From positions 1 to 54,751 of the forward strand of contig MDLF01000052.1 in assembly GCA_001730095.1 (NCBI GenBank): 54,751 nucleotides of DNA, given 5' to 3'. Source of the stretch: Rhodobacteraceae bacterium (ex Bugula neritina AB1) (GTDB lineage: Bacteria > Pseudomonadota > Alphaproteobacteria > Rhodobacterales > Rhodobacteraceae). Below the pieces are notes generated by a model that had not been told where the DNA came from, searched no databases, and worked only from the letters and a program-made list of their open reading frames with translations. Every line of letters begins with the position of its first letter. Position 1 is the stretch's first letter. Shown piece after piece: positions 1-8,989 of this stretch. Position numbers and translations under genes: made by a program.

Positions 1-29
1 AGTACTCTATCCAGCTGAGCTATCGGTCC
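1..29 (-). tRNA. 5' part of a tRNA, probably tRNA-Arg, cut by the window edge
   Basis: Read on the minus strand from 29, the sequence starts GGACCGA (acceptor strand), then TA, then a D-arm GCTCAGCTGGATAGAG. This is the first 29 nt of a normal tRNA. The anticodon lies outside the window. The start resembles alphaproteobacterial tRNA-Arg genes known to me, so the isotype is only a likely guess. Positions 30-291 hold no gene I can support. Confidence 0.75.
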
Positions 30-291
30 ACTGCGGCGGGGTTTACTTATACCGCCGCACGGCTGCAACCCCAAAAGAGACCAGGCTTCTAAATTCCTGC
101 CCGGTCTCAGCCCGCAGAGGAGGCCGGGTACATGACTGGCAGCCGGTTCTTCAGTGCTGCCTGCAGCCTTTGACAGTTGCGCGTGCCACTGATGCCCAAT
201 TCGCCAAAGAGTGTGGTATATAGGGCAGGCAACCTGCTTCCGGGGGCCTTCGCGCCGGAACCATATTACAGCAAAGCAAGGGAGACAGCCG

Positions 292-942
292 ATGCCCGAG
301 AGCCAGTCAGCCGCATACCGGCTCCGGCCGCTGGAACCGGATGATTTCGCCGATCTGGCCAGCTGGTTTCAAAATGTTGCCGACCTGGCCCGCTTTGACA
401 GGTCAGCCCGGGCACCGGCGCCTGCCGCCCGCGTTCAGGAGACCTGGGAGCCAGGTGGGGTTGCGGCGAAAAACCCGGAACGCTGCTGGTTCTCCGTCAC
501 GACGGACACCGGCGTGCTGTGCGGTGTGACCGGGCTTGAGGGCATCTCTGCGGTCAACCGCGACGCCGTTATCTCGCTCTTTGTCGAAGAGAGCAGGCGC
601 CGGCAGGGTATTGGCATCCGGTCAATGGCGCTTGTGCTGGATTTTGCCTTCCGTCAGATCGGGCTAAATCGCGTTACATCCTATTACCGGGCCGACAATG
701 CACACAGCCAGCAGATGACATCCCGCGCCGGGTTCGCAGAAGAAGGCAGAATGCGGGAAGCCTGGTTTGCGGAAGGCCGGTATTTCGACATGGTCGGTGT
801 CGGCATTCTGCGCCGCGACTGGGACGCGCGGCGCGGGGCATTGGCACAGGAGCTGGGGCCCGAGTGCAGGGTAGAGTTTCGGGGCGCAGCGGTGTCCGGC
901 TGGGTCTGGCCGCCTGGACCGCCCGGCGCGCAGGATAGCTGA
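292..942 (+). CDS. GNAT-family N-acetyltransferase
   Basis: A 216-aa cytosolic acetyltransferase of the RimJ/RimL/SpeG-like GNAT type, which transfers acetyl from acetyl-CoA to an amine. The acetyl-CoA pyrophosphate loop is visible as RRRQGIGIRSM, followed by a beta strand and helix (SLFVEESRRRQG, then LNRVTSYYRADNAHS) and the AGFAEEGRMRE segment typical of the fold. I chose the ATG at 292 because GGGAGA lies just upstream and the family starts about here; the open frame extends upstream to 211 without a good ribosome binding site. Substrate unknown. It stands alone upstream of the cyclase gene with a hairpin between them. Confidence 0.85.
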   Translation: MPESQSAAYRLRPLEPDDFADLASWFQNVADLARFDRSARAPAPAARVQETWEPGGVAAKNPERCWFSVTTDTGVLCGVTGLEGISAVNRDAVISLFVEESRRRQGIGIRSMALVLDFAFRQIGLNRVTSYYRADNAHSQQMTSRAGFAEEGRMREAWFAEGRYFDMVGVGILRRDWDARRGALAQELGPECRVEFRGAAVSGWVWPPGPPGAQDS

Positions 943-975
943 AGTGCGTCAGGCAATACGGCGCTGAACAAACCC

Positions 976-998
976 AACCCGGCGCCGCGGGCCGGGTT
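976..998 (+). terminator. Hairpin between the GNAT and cyclase genes
   Basis: Arms AACCCGGC (976-983) and GCCGGGTT (991-998) form a perfect 8-bp stem with a 7-nt loop. There is no clear T-run, so it may be a weak terminator or an mRNA end-stabilising hairpin. Confidence 0.4.
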
Positions 999-1027
999 CC
1001 GCCATTCTCACAGGAGGAGGACAGCTT

Positions 1028-2797
1028 GTGAGCGGCCAAGACAAGACATCCCTAGTCCGGCGGCAGCTTGGAGCAGTGCTGTTTGCTGACGTCGTCGGCT
1101 ATGCGCGGCTGATGGGCAATGATGAATTCGATACCTACAGCGCGCTCAAACTGCTGCTGGAGCAGCTTGAAGCAGCTTGCCAGAAGCACAGCGGCCAGGT
1201 GGTTGCTGTGCGGGGCGACGGGGTACTTGCCCTGTTCGAGACCGCAACCGATGCCGTGAAATTCGGTGTCGAACTGCACCGGATTGCGGATCAGAACAAC
1301 AGTGCGCGGGCAGAGGACCAGCAATTGCGATTTCGCGCCGGTGTGCATATGGGCGAAATTCTGATCGACGACCGCGGCATTCACGGCGACAACGTCAATA
1401 TTGCTGCCCGGCTGCAGGAAATTGCCGAGCCGGGGCGCGTGTTTGTCAGCGCCATAGTCTATGAACAGATCCGCAACCGGTTGCGGTACGGCTTTGAATT
1501 TCTTGGTCCGCAGCGGTTGAAAAACATCGCCGAGTCCATCCCCTGCTATTGCGTCCGCAGCGAGATCGAAGGCGCAGCCATGGCGGCCACCCTGCGCCCG
1601 GACCCGGGGCCTGCGCATCCGCAGCTGCCCGGCATTCCGTCAGTTGCCGTGCTGCCCTTTGCCAGCTTGGGCGGGGATCAATCCGACAGCTGGTTTGCTG
1701 ACGGGCTGACCGAAGACATCATCCTGAACCTGTCCAAGTTCAAAAATCTCTTTGTGATTGCCCGCAATTCCGCCTTTTTCTTCAAGGCGCGGTCCATGCC
1801 GCCGCAGGACGCTGCCCGCGAACTGGGGGTGCGCTATGTCGCGCGGGGCAGCATCCGGCGGACGGCCTCGCGGATCAGGGTGGCCATTGAGTTGATCGAC
1901 GCGGAGTCCGGCCGAACCATTTGGGGCGAACGCTATGATCGGGATATCGATGACATCTTTGCCATTCAGGATGAGGTGACAGATGCCATCGTTGCTGCCA
2001 CCGCCGTGCTGATCGAAGCGCAGGAGCGCAAGCGGATGGCGCAAACCGCGCCGGCCGATCTTGCCGCGTATGGCTATGTTTTGCGCGGGCAACAGTACAT
2101 CTTTCGCTACACGCGGCAAGACAACCGCGAAGCACAGACTTTGTACGAAAGAGCTCTGGCCCGCGATCAGGATTACGCCCGGGCGTCTGCCGCGCTGTCG
2201 CGCACCATGAACATCGATTGGCGCTATTCCTGGGCCAAGGACGCGGATCATGCATTGGATACTGCACTGTCCTTTGCGCAGCGGGCAGTGGAGCTGGATC
2301 CGACTGACGCCCGGGGCTTTGGCGAGCTGGGCTTTGTGCATCTCTATCGCAAGGAACATGACGCGGCGATCGGCGCCTACCGTCGCGCCCTGGCCTTGAA
2401 CCCGAATGACGCCGACCTGCTGTCGGACTATGCCGATGCGCTGGCCCATTCCGGGGACAATGAAACGGCGATCAGCAGCCTGCAGCAGGCCATCCGGCTC
2501 AACCCCTATTTCCCGGACCAGTATCTGTGGCACCTGGGCGGGGCCTATTACAATCTCAAGCAATATGACGCGGTCATCGAAACGCTGACGAAGATGAACA
2601 ACCCGACAGAAGGCCAGCGCATGCTGGCGGCCAGCTATGCCCAGTTGGGCAAGATGGAACTGGCGCGGGACATGGCTGCCCGGCACCGCGAGGCGCATCC
2701 GAATTTCTCCTTGGACCGTTGGGCCCGGGTGCAGCCTGACAGGCTGGAGGAAGACACCCAGCATTTTGTCGAAGGGCTGAAGAAAGCAGGGTTCTGA
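1028..2797 (+). CDS. Class III adenylate/guanylate cyclase with TolB-like and TPR regions
   Basis: A 589-aa protein. Residues about 12-185 are a class III nucleotide cyclase domain: metal-binding aspartates D21 (LFADVVGY) and D64 (VRGDGVLALF), and the transition-state pair N124/R128 in NVNIAARL. Residues about 205-335 match the TolB-like domain found in this cyclase family (SVAVLPFASLG, ELGVRYVARGSIR, IWGERYDR). The rest is TPR repeats to the C-terminus. No transmembrane segment is evident, so it is probably cytosolic. It starts with GTG behind a strong AGGAGGAGG site. The signal it senses is unknown. The regulator at 49207-51180 shares the TolB-like plus TPR tail. Confidence 0.88.
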   Translation: MSGQDKTSLVRRQLGAVLFADVVGYARLMGNDEFDTYSALKLLLEQLEAACQKHSGQVVAVRGDGVLALFETATDAVKFGVELHRIADQNNSARAEDQQLRFRAGVHMGEILIDDRGIHGDNVNIAARLQEIAEPGRVFVSAIVYEQIRNRLRYGFEFLGPQRLKNIAESIPCYCVRSEIEGAAMAATLRPDPGPAHPQLPGIPSVAVLPFASLGGDQSDSWFADGLTEDIILNLSKFKNLFVIARNSAFFFKARSMPPQDAARELGVRYVARGSIRRTASRIRVAIELIDAESGRTIWGERYDRDIDDIFAIQDEVTDAIVAATAVLIEAQERKRMAQTAPADLAAYGYVLRGQQYIFRYTRQDNREAQTLYERALARDQDYARASAALSRTMNIDWRYSWAKDADHALDTALSFAQRAVELDPTDARGFGELGFVHLYRKEHDAAIGAYRRALALNPNDADLLSDYADALAHSGDNETAISSLQQAIRLNPYFPDQYLWHLGGAYYNLKQYDAVIETLTKMNNPTEGQRMLAASYAQLGKMELARDMAARHREAHPNFSLDRWARVQPDRLEEDTQHFVEGLKKAGF

Positions 2798-2803
2798 AGC
2801 ACA

Positions 2804-2841
2804 GGCGCGGGCGCAGCCAGTTCAGCCGCGCCCGCGCCTTT
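2804..2841. terminator. Bidirectional terminator between convergent genes
   Basis: GGCGCGGGCGC (2804-2814) and GCGCCCGCGCC (2828-2838) form a perfect 11-bp GC-rich stem with a 13-nt loop, followed by TTTAT on the plus strand. It sits between the convergent cyclase (plus) and VSGAK-repeat gene (minus). Confidence 0.7.
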
Positions 2842-2863
2842 ATGGCCATCTCATGCCAGCTGG

Positions 2864-3715
2864 TCAGTCGCCGGAACCGCGTGCTTTTGCACCGCTCACC
2901 TTGGCGCCGCTGACCTTTGCACCACTAACCTTTGCGCCGCTCACCTTTGCACCGCTGACCTTGGCACCACTGACCTTTGCGCCGCTAACGTCAGGCCCGC
3001 CGCCGAAATAGACATCCAGCAGCACCTGTTCCAGCATACCGGTCATCACATCCATACGGATCGAATAGTCGGCTTTGTCATAATCCCAGACCCGGATATC
3101 GTTTGCGATCTGGTATTCAGCTGAAGCAACACCGGTCACGGATGGGCTCAAGGGCGCGCGGGCGCCCTGGTTGCCAGGCATGTCGTCGGTTGCGCTCTTG
3201 CCCTCGCCATGCACCAGGAACAGCGTGGGTTCCGGCAACTCGAAATAGGTGCCTTCATAGGCAAAACCGTAAATCCGGGCAAATTTGGCATGCAGGCTCA
3301 GCTGCGCATCCAGCAGATTGTTCCGCCCGCGCCCCCGAAGCCCCTCTTGTTTGTAAATCTGCTTGGGGATGTCCTTGATCTGGGTCCATACCGTGTCCCC
3401 GAGTTCAAGCCCTTCCAGAACGGCGACCCGATCATCCACCGCAACCTTCAGTTCTGACACCAGTTTCAGGGTGTTTCCATTTCCCGCCGTGACCTTGTAA
3501 ATTCCGTTCTCATTGGCATTGTTGCGACGCACCAGAACCAGATCGTCCACTGCGATTTCAACGCCGTCGATCTCTGGATCCACATTGTTCACATTCATCT
3601 TCTCGACAGTCGCCACGCGCACTGTCTTCTTGATGTCGGATCTGACGATCTGCAGATCTTTCAGGAGGCGTCCAAATAACAGCACTTCAGAGAAACTCAG
3701 TAAAGACTCGGCCAC
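2864..3715 (-). CDS. Protein with a C-terminal tail of seven VSGAK repeats, candidate YcaO/TfuA substrate
   Basis: A 283-aa protein I cannot assign to a named family. Residues about 45-110 contain DGVEIAVDDLVLVR..N..ENGIYKV, a pattern I know from phage tail and surface proteins (DGV.L..GD.VLV...N..NGIY). Residues 120-235 have no family I recognise. After a GGG (YFGGGPD), residues 243-277 are VSGAK repeated seven times without change, then ARGSGD. There is no cysteine, signal peptide or membrane segment. The start is GTG at 3715 with AGGAG 8 nt upstream. It is last in a minus-strand run YcaO, TfuA, peptidase, repeat protein, with a 149-bp gap before it. The tail could be a multi-unit substrate for the YcaO/TfuA pair, or a structural pentapeptide-like tail. 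The function is inference. Confidence 0.8.
   Translation of the reverse strand: MAESLLSFSEVLLFGRLLKDLQIVRSDIKKTVRVATVEKMNVNNVDPEIDGVEIAVDDLVLVRRNNANENGIYKVTAGNGNTLKLVSELKVAVDDRVAVLEGLELGDTVWTQIKDIPKQIYKQEGLRGRGRNNLLDAQLSLHAKFARIYGFAYEGTYFELPEPTLFLVHGEGKSATDDMPGNQGARAPLSPSVTGVASAEYQIANDIRVWDYDKADYSIRMDVMTGMLEQVLLDVYFGGGPDVSGAKVSGAKVSGAKVSGAKVSGAKVSGAKVSGAKARGSGD
2885..2989 (-). repeat. Seven 15-bp units encoding VSGAK, differing only at synonymous sites
   Basis: Read 5' to 3' on the minus strand, the valine codons run GTT, GTC, GTC, GTG, GTT, GTC, GTG. The serine codons are AGC or AGT, glycine GGC or GGT, alanine GCA or GCC, lysine AAG or AAA. No two units are identical in DNA, yet all encode VSGAK. 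This points to selection on the peptide rather than a fresh slippage array. Confidence 0.95.
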
Positions 3716-3864
3716 CGCACATACTCCTGTGGCTATGGAAACAAAACTGGAAGACCTTTTTTACAGCGGGCCGGCCAAAACACGGGTCAACCGGGCATCC
3801 GCAAAACGCATCCCTCAGGGTCAAAGTATCACAAAAAGAATGGGATTTACAGCCTATAGGAAAG

Positions 3865-5163
3865 TTACCCATCCGGCACCCGGGTCCGCACCGAATGCGC
3901 GTGGCTGTTTTCATCGGCTTCTTCCAGCCGCGGGCCTGCCTGAACCAGGCCAATTCCGCGCATCCTGAAATTGCCTTCGATGATCGACTGAAACGCACCG
4001 CCGGTTGAATTGCGGTCGACCAGCAGCAGGGCCTGTTCAACCGCTGCGTAAGTCAGGGTTTGCGCGTCCAGCATGCTCCAGGTTGCCGCCAGGTAGGAAC
4101 CCAGGATGTCCCGCGCTTCCAAAAGCGCCAGGCGGAATCCCTCCGGGTCCGCCGCATAGCGGGCATCAAACAGGGTCTGCATGACCTCTGCGTAATGCGG
4201 GCTGTCCTCCAGCTGATCAGACAGTTCCTCCATTTCCGGGGTAATCAGATCATGAACCAGCAGGCGTTCGTGGAAGATGTCCACCAGAATGTCGAACATT
4301 GCCCCGGTCAGCGGCTCGGACAGCGCGTGCTCGCTGCTCCAGCCGCACACAAAGTCATCCAGCAGCCGTGTGTTTGCCGCCATCCGGATCTGCGCGCTGC
4401 CGGCAAGTTCGGCAAAGCGGTTCAGCTGGTTGAAGGTGTACAGATTGCCCCGGGTGTTCTCCAGCAGCTCCTCTACCACCGAGCCAAAATGCAAAGAGGC
4501 AATCAACGCAACCATGTCCGCAGCGGATTCGTGAAAGCCGTAGTATTCACCGGGAACATCTTCGGAGACTGGCATGCCAGTCATGCTGTAAATAATGGCG
4601 TGGCCGATTTCATGGGCGACCACGTCAAAGTTCAGACTGTAGGCGCGGTATTCGCCGCCGTGTTCGCTGGTGCCGCCGGTTTCCAGGAACCCCCAGCCGA
4701 TATGGGCATTGTCCAGGCTGGGCAGCAGCGACAATTCCAGCCGGTCATAGTCACGGGCGAAATGCCAGGGGACCGGATGGCCAAAGTAAGCCTCCCAGAC
4801 ATCCATGGTAAAATGCGCCGCCGCAAACAGATGCGCGGCCTCGAACCGCGGATCGGACGGCGGGATGTGCAGGAAGTGCCCGTCCTCATCCGGTTTCGGC
4901 GACGGCTGAAGCGCTCCGTGCCAGGGGGGCAGATACATGCCGGGCCCCTGCGGCCCCTGCACAATCGCACCATAGGGGATCGACTTGCCCTGCGCGTTGA
5001 CAGTATACATCCGCGGCCCCGACGGCCCCGGGCCAATGGTTCCCGGCGGCGCCGAAATCTCGACTATCTCCAGCACCGGGTCTTCGGTTCGGAACGGCGA
5101 CTGCGGAAACAGCAGAAAGCGCGTTCCCGGTGCTTCCTCGGCCGCCTCGAAAGGGTCTTCCAT
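3865..5163 (-). CDS. HEXXH zinc metallopeptidase, thermolysin/M4-like (gluzincin)
   Basis: A 432-aa protein with the zinc-protease motif HEIGH at residues 184-188, in the context NFDVVAHEIGHAIIYSMTG. A candidate third ligand is E212, in GFHESAADMVAL. HEXXH followed by a glutamate in an ExxxD helix is the gluzincin arrangement; the spacing is close to, though not identical with, thermolysin. Residues 40-85 are rich in glycine and proline. No signal peptide is seen, so a cytosolic role is likely. The start at 5163 has GGAGG upstream. It lies 42 bp after tfuA and before the VSGAK-repeat gene, so maturation of a modified protein is a natural hypothesis, unproven. Confidence 0.82.
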   Translation of the reverse strand: MEDPFEAAEEAPGTRFLLFPQSPFRTEDPVLEIVEISAPPGTIGPGPSGPRMYTVNAQGKSIPYGAIVQGPQGPGMYLPPWHGALQPSPKPDEDGHFLHIPPSDPRFEAAHLFAAAHFTMDVWEAYFGHPVPWHFARDYDRLELSLLPSLDNAHIGWGFLETGGTSEHGGEYRAYSLNFDVVAHEIGHAIIYSMTGMPVSEDVPGEYYGFHESAADMVALIASLHFGSVVEELLENTRGNLYTFNQLNRFAELAGSAQIRMAANTRLLDDFVCGWSSEHALSEPLTGAMFDILVDIFHERLLVHDLITPEMEELSDQLEDSPHYAEVMQTLFDARYAADPEGFRLALLEARDILGSYLAATWSMLDAQTLTYAAVEQALLLVDRNSTGGAFQSIIEGNFRMRGIGLVQAGPRLEEADENSHAHSVRTRVPDG

Positions 5164-5205
5164 TGGGCCTCCAATCCTGTGGAGGTTTCGCCTGTATCGT
5201 TCTGC

Positions 5206-6549
5206 CTAATCGTTGCTGTCCGGCTCAGGCCGTGTTCTGCACCGTTGATGATACATCAATTCGCGGCGGATCAGCGCAAAGAATTCTTCGACGCTGAGCC
5301 CGATGGACGCCGCATGGGCCTCCAGGTCCGCCGGGATATCCTGCCGGAGGCAGGTTTCAAAGTGCCAGGCCGCCAATTGCAGCCGTTCTGCCTGCCCGGC
5401 GGGCCCATCGGGCTGCGCCTGACCGGCCAGCTGCTGCTCTTTGGCTTCGGCCCGTGATTTCAACCCGGCATAGGCGCCAGCAAGCCGGAGTTCCGCCAGA
5501 AGATAGGGCTGCAGTTCCTCCTGCACCGCATCCGCGGCCGCGGCGGCTTGGGCTGTTTCCTGCAGAACCGTCTCATATTGCGCCACTGTCAGCCCGTTGG
5601 CGTCCAGCCATGCCTGCAGGTCCTTGCTGCGCAACAGGCCGTTTGCCTGACGGTGGCGGTTGAGCTGTGCCAGCACAGCTTCCCGTCCGGCCTGCGCATC
5701 TGTACGGCGCGCCTTCTGTAACTGCACAAACCGCAGCGCCGCCCGGTTCAGCAAAGCGTCAAAGCGCGCCGGCGCCAGCCGCAATTCATCAAGCACCCGC
5801 TGGTCCGGCGCCTGTAGCGCCTGTTCCTGTTCCAGTGCCTCAGCCCGGCGCACCAGCCCCTGCCAGGCCAGGGTCCGCTCCATCCTTTCCCCGGCTGGGC
5901 CATCCGCCGGGGCTTCAGCAGCAGCCATCCGGTGCAGCATCTCTTGCGCGTCAGTGCGTTTGGCATCCACGGCCCCGGTTTCCAGCCACGCCGCAAACCG
6001 GTCCAGCCAGGGCGCCGCAGCAACATCCGCGAGGATCTGCGCCCAGCTCCGCTGCTGGTAAAACAGGGCTTTGGCGGTCTTCAGTACTGCAGAGGCCTGC
6101 GCCGCGTTCAAAACAGCGCAGCTGATCGCATGTTCCACCGTCGCACGGATCGAGACCATCGGCTCGCTCAGCGGCGCATAGCCCAGTTCTGCCGGGCTGT
6201 GCAGAACCGCGACCTCGTCGTCGTCCATGATGTCGCCAGAGGCATAGGCTTCGTAGATCCTGCCAACCCCCACCATGCCAAAGGCCGACAGCTCTGCCGC
6301 CCGCAAGGCCCCCATGCTGGCGCTTCCGTAGACTGCAATGCCCTGTTCCATCGCCCACAGGATCTCCTTGTGCCACACCGAAGGCACCCCTTCGAAATAG
6401 CCGTCGATCAACCCGATGGCACAGGCCCCGTGGCGGACTGCCCTGTAGATGTCCCCCTGACCGGCAGGCGGCAGCACGTCTGCATCTGGCAGCACCGCCA
6501 CCACGTCGGCTGCTTTGATCGTCGGCCCGGCAAACACCACCGCACTCAC
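5206..6549 (-). CDS. tfuA: TfuA-like protein, YcaO partner
   Basis: A 447-aa protein whose first about 230 residues match the TfuA family: VVFAGPTIKAADV at the N-terminus, then GQGDIYRAVRHGACAIGLIDG, VPSVWHKEILWAMEQGI, YGSASMGALRAAEL and GRIYEAYASGDIMDDDEVAV. TfuA proteins accompany YcaO enzymes in thioamide formation (for example on methyl-coenzyme M reductase) and in trifolitoxin biosynthesis, where they are thought to supply sulfur. The C-terminal about 200 residues are an alanine/glutamine-rich, mostly helical extension, making this longer than the usual TfuA. Its ATG overlaps the ycaO stop (6546-6549), indicating translational coupling. Confidence 0.88.
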   Translation of the reverse strand: MSAVVFAGPTIKAADVVAVLPDADVLPPAGQGDIYRAVRHGACAIGLIDGYFEGVPSVWHKEILWAMEQGIAVYGSASMGALRAAELSAFGMVGVGRIYEAYASGDIMDDDEVAVLHSPAELGYAPLSEPMVSIRATVEHAISCAVLNAAQASAVLKTAKALFYQQRSWAQILADVAAAPWLDRFAAWLETGAVDAKRTDAQEMLHRMAAAEAPADGPAGERMERTLAWQGLVRRAEALEQEQALQAPDQRVLDELRLAPARFDALLNRAALRFVQLQKARRTDAQAGREAVLAQLNRHRQANGLLRSKDLQAWLDANGLTVAQYETVLQETAQAAAAADAVQEELQPYLLAELRLAGAYAGLKSRAEAKEQQLAGQAQPDGPAGQAERLQLAAWHFETCLRQDIPADLEAHAASIGLSVEEFFALIRRELMYHQRCRTRPEPDSND

Positions 6550-7751
6550 GGGGTCACCTCAGCGGCCCGCAAGGCGCGCGGCCCGGCGATGAAGTCAGGG
6601 TCGTCATGCGGCGCTTCCAGCCCCGGGATCACCGCACGCACCACAGAGATGCCCAACCCGGAATGGGACAGATCCACGATCAGAACCTGCGCCATTCCAG
6701 CGGCTTCCAGACGGTCCAGAAGCCAGGCCTGATCCTCCTCAAAGGAGGGCGACGAAAGGGACGGGCAGTCCTGGAACCTGGCGCTGGCCTGGCTGCGCCT
6801 CAGCAGGCGGCGGACATAGCCTGCGCGTTCTGCCGCCGCCGCTGGCGTGAATTCATCCGGGTCCAGATCATCGCGGGCGCCAGAGATATAGGTCAGCCGG
6901 GTCTGGGCTGCCTCGGTCAGTGCCCGCAGCAGGGCAATGCGGCGGTCGGGATGGCAGCCGCTGCCGATACCGATATGGCCCGGACGGCTGCCTGCTTCGC
7001 AGATCATGCAGTGAAACGCCGGAACGCCGATATCAGAGGTGATGTTCCAGACCCCGGTTTCTAGCCCGGCCGCAGCAAACCGGTCCAGCGCATCGCGGCA
7101 GCGCCTATCATCAATGGTAGCCGGATCGATCCGCGGGCCTGGCGGCGCGTGGTGCCACAGGGTGATTGCGTCCCGCTCAATCAGCTCGCACAGCGCGTGA
7201 CAGGCCGCCTCTGCCAGGCTGTTTCCCGAAGCCAGCCCGTTGGTGGTGCGCGGAAACGCGCCCTGACCGCCGCTGGGCGGAGCCGTGTAGTCTGTATCCA
7301 CCATTTCAAATGGCAGCCAATACTGGCCGCCGGTGGCCATATCAGCGCCCGCAACCCACAGCATCCGGCGCTGCGGATCAAAATCGGCCCCGGTCACACG
7401 CGGCAGCCGGGCCACATCCGCCACCAGAGCATCCTTCTGCAAATCCTGAAAACTGGCTGACCGCAATGGCAGGCTGATCCGCTCGGCGTGCCAGGACTCG
7501 ATGGCTTCCATCACGCCAGAAGCCTGGGCAGCCTCCAGCGTCAGCCCCTTGCCCAGTGACACGGCAACCGACCGGGAATTGGGGCGTGTGACCATAACCG
7601 TGGGCAGGCCGACCCTGTCCAGCCCGGTCAGATTGGCAATCCGGGTGATGCCCATATCCGCCAGATGCGGGCGCACGGCTGCCAGCGTCTGCGCAGGGTC
7701 ACACAGCCGGTGCGTATCGTGCAGATAGCCTTTCTGTCTCGCTTTCGGCAT
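6546..7751 (-). CDS. ycaO: YcaO-domain enzyme (TfuA-associated, putative thioamidation)
   Basis: A 401-aa protein with the YcaO ATP-binding signatures: SLGKGLTLEAAQ followed by VMEAIE (residues 65-85), TNGLASGNSLAEAACHALCE then LIERD (170-194), and GIGSGCHPDRRIALLRALTEA towards the C-terminus. YcaO enzymes phosphorylate a peptide amide oxygen with ATP and install azolines, amidines or thioamides; the TfuA partner favours thioamidation. I chose the ATG at 7751 because the protein from there begins as family members do; the open frame upstream to 8138 is out-of-frame shadow of the torT gene and spacer. The C-terminus does not end in the PxPxP motif of azoline-forming YcaOs. There is a 145-bp gap to torT upstream on the same strand. 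Confidence 0.9.
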   Translation of the reverse strand: MPKARQKGYLHDTHRLCDPAQTLAAVRPHLADMGITRIANLTGLDRVGLPTVMVTRPNSRSVAVSLGKGLTLEAAQASGVMEAIESWHAERISLPLRSASFQDLQKDALVADVARLPRVTGADFDPQRRMLWVAGADMATGGQYWLPFEMVDTDYTAPPSGGQGAFPRTTNGLASGNSLAEAACHALCELIERDAITLWHHAPPGPRIDPATIDDRRCRDALDRFAAAGLETGVWNITSDIGVPAFHCMICEAGSRPGHIGIGSGCHPDRRIALLRALTEAAQTRLTYISGARDDLDPDEFTPAAAAERAGYVRRLLRRSQASARFQDCPSLSSPSFEEDQAWLLDRLEAAGMAQVLIVDLSHSGLGISVVRAVIPGLEAPHDDPDFIAGPRALRAAEVTP

Positions 7752-7896
7752 CTGGCTGGCCTCACTGCTGTGACCGCCGCAGGGCATCCGCCGCAACCCG
7801 GACGGCGACCGGCAAACATTACCGCAGGATGACCCGCTGCAGACGGGGGTCAACATCAGGACTGAAGCCCGGGTCCGCCCGCAGCCATCGGAGCGT

Positions 7897-8949
7897 CTAT
7901 TGCTGCGGCAGAAAATCAAACACCGGAACAAAACTGGCCGGCGCCAGGGTCTGTTCCAGCAGGTCTTCTTCTGCGGTGCCCGTATCCAAAACCCTGATAG
8001 CAGGGCCGGCATGTTTGACACGCAGGCTGCCCTCGATTGCACGCACGGCCATTTCAACCGCCAGCCGCCCCTGCAACACAGGAAAATCCGTCGGAGCAGC
8101 AATAATGCGATCGCGCAGGACACCCCGGTAGACCGCATGTGTCATGTAGTCAGAGACAACAAGAACCTGCTCTTGCAGGCTCCGGGCGCGCAGCACTGAT
8201 ACCGCAGCTTCGGCTGCAGGGGCAGAGCCTGCAATGTAGTCCAGATCCGGCACCTCATCCAGGGCTTCCTCGACCAGCCGCACCTGTATTTCCCGTCCGG
8301 TGTCACCGTATTTGGTAACCGCAATCTCCGCGGCGCTTTCCGCAAGCGCAGCGCGGAACCCTTCGTCCACAAATGCCACCCAGCCGGCTTTGTCTGGTCC
8401 GGGAAACCAGGCGACTTTCACGGGCGACCCTCCTTTGGGGTGGCGGGCTGCAATGATCCTGCCGGCCTTGGCGCCCATTTCCTTCCAGGACACGCCCACC
8501 TTCGCGGTGATCCCGGCATCTGCGATGTCGTTCACTGCGGCAATCACCGGCACCGAAGCGGCGATCCGTTCGACCGTGTCGGTCAGGCCCGAGAATGACA
8601 CCGTGCCAAGAACAAGCGCATCAGCGCCGTTTGCGACACATTCCTCGGCCTGCTGAATTTGCCGCTGCAAATTGGGATACCCGCCGGCTTCCACAAGCTT
8701 GAATGACACGCCCAGCCGGGCAGCTTCCGCCACCATCCCGTAGTTGACGCTCAGCCAGTAGGCGTCTTTCAGATGCGGATATGCGATGCACAGCCGCCAC
8801 GCCTGTGCGGCCTTCCCCAGCGGCGCATAGTCCAAAGTCTCAAGCTCACTGCTGTAGTCAAAAGCGGTTTGCGGCACTTGCAGTCGCCAGCTGTCCGCAG
8901 CTGCCGGCATGGACAGAAACGTAAAAAGCAATACCCAGAATGCACGCAT
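7897..8949 (-). CDS. torT: TorT-like periplasmic binding protein
   Basis: A 350-aa periplasmic protein with a signal peptide ([18 protein letters not shown], cut before DSW) and a type I periplasmic-binding fold ([57 protein letters not shown]). In Escherichia coli TorT binds TMAO in the periplasm and presents it to the sensor TorS. Here it is divergent from a TorS-like kinase with 40 bp between the starts, which supports the assignment. It precedes ycaO on the same strand, so the YcaO cluster may be read through from the torT promoter. The ligand is inferred, not shown. Confidence 0.82.
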   Translation of the reverse strand: MRAFWVLLFTFLSMPAAADSWRLQVPQTAFDYSSELETLDYAPLGKAAQAWRLCIAYPHLKDAYWLSVNYGMVAEAARLGVSFKLVEAGGYPNLQRQIQQAEECVANGADALVLGTVSFSGLTDTVERIAASVPVIAAVNDIADAGITAKVGVSWKEMGAKAGRIIAARHPKGGSPVKVAWFPGPDKAGWVAFVDEGFRAALAESAAEIAVTKYGDTGREIQVRLVEEALDEVPDLDYIAGSAPAAEAAVSVLRARSLQEQVLVVSDYMTHAVYRGVLRDRIIAAPTDFPVLQGRLAVEMAVRAIEGSLRVKHAGPAIRVLDTGTAEEDLLEQTLAPASFVPVFDFLPQQ

Positions 8950-8989
8950 GAGACCCCCTGTTTCCAGCCCGGAGGATAGGCAGCAGGGC

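Noticed and set aside
2885-2989. The regular 15-bp units as a CRISPR or a simple slippage array
   Set aside because: Units are contiguous, in frame, without spacers, and differ only at synonymous positions.
4060-5457. Long plus-strand open frame (465 codons) opposite the metallopeptidase gene
   Set aside because: It is antisense to a protein with a clear HEIGH site, rich in Arg/Gln/His as high-GC shadow frames are, and has no recognisable domain.
6738-6752. CCTCCT/AGGAGG hairpin followed by CGAAAGGG inside the YcaO gene
   Set aside because: No TGCCCGGCA box precedes it and the YcaO frame continues normally, so it is coding sequence.
7628-7819. Small Cys-containing minus-strand frame upstream of ycaO as a precursor peptide
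   Set aside because: It runs on inside the YcaO gene in another frame, with no good ribosome binding site and arginine-rich shadow composition.
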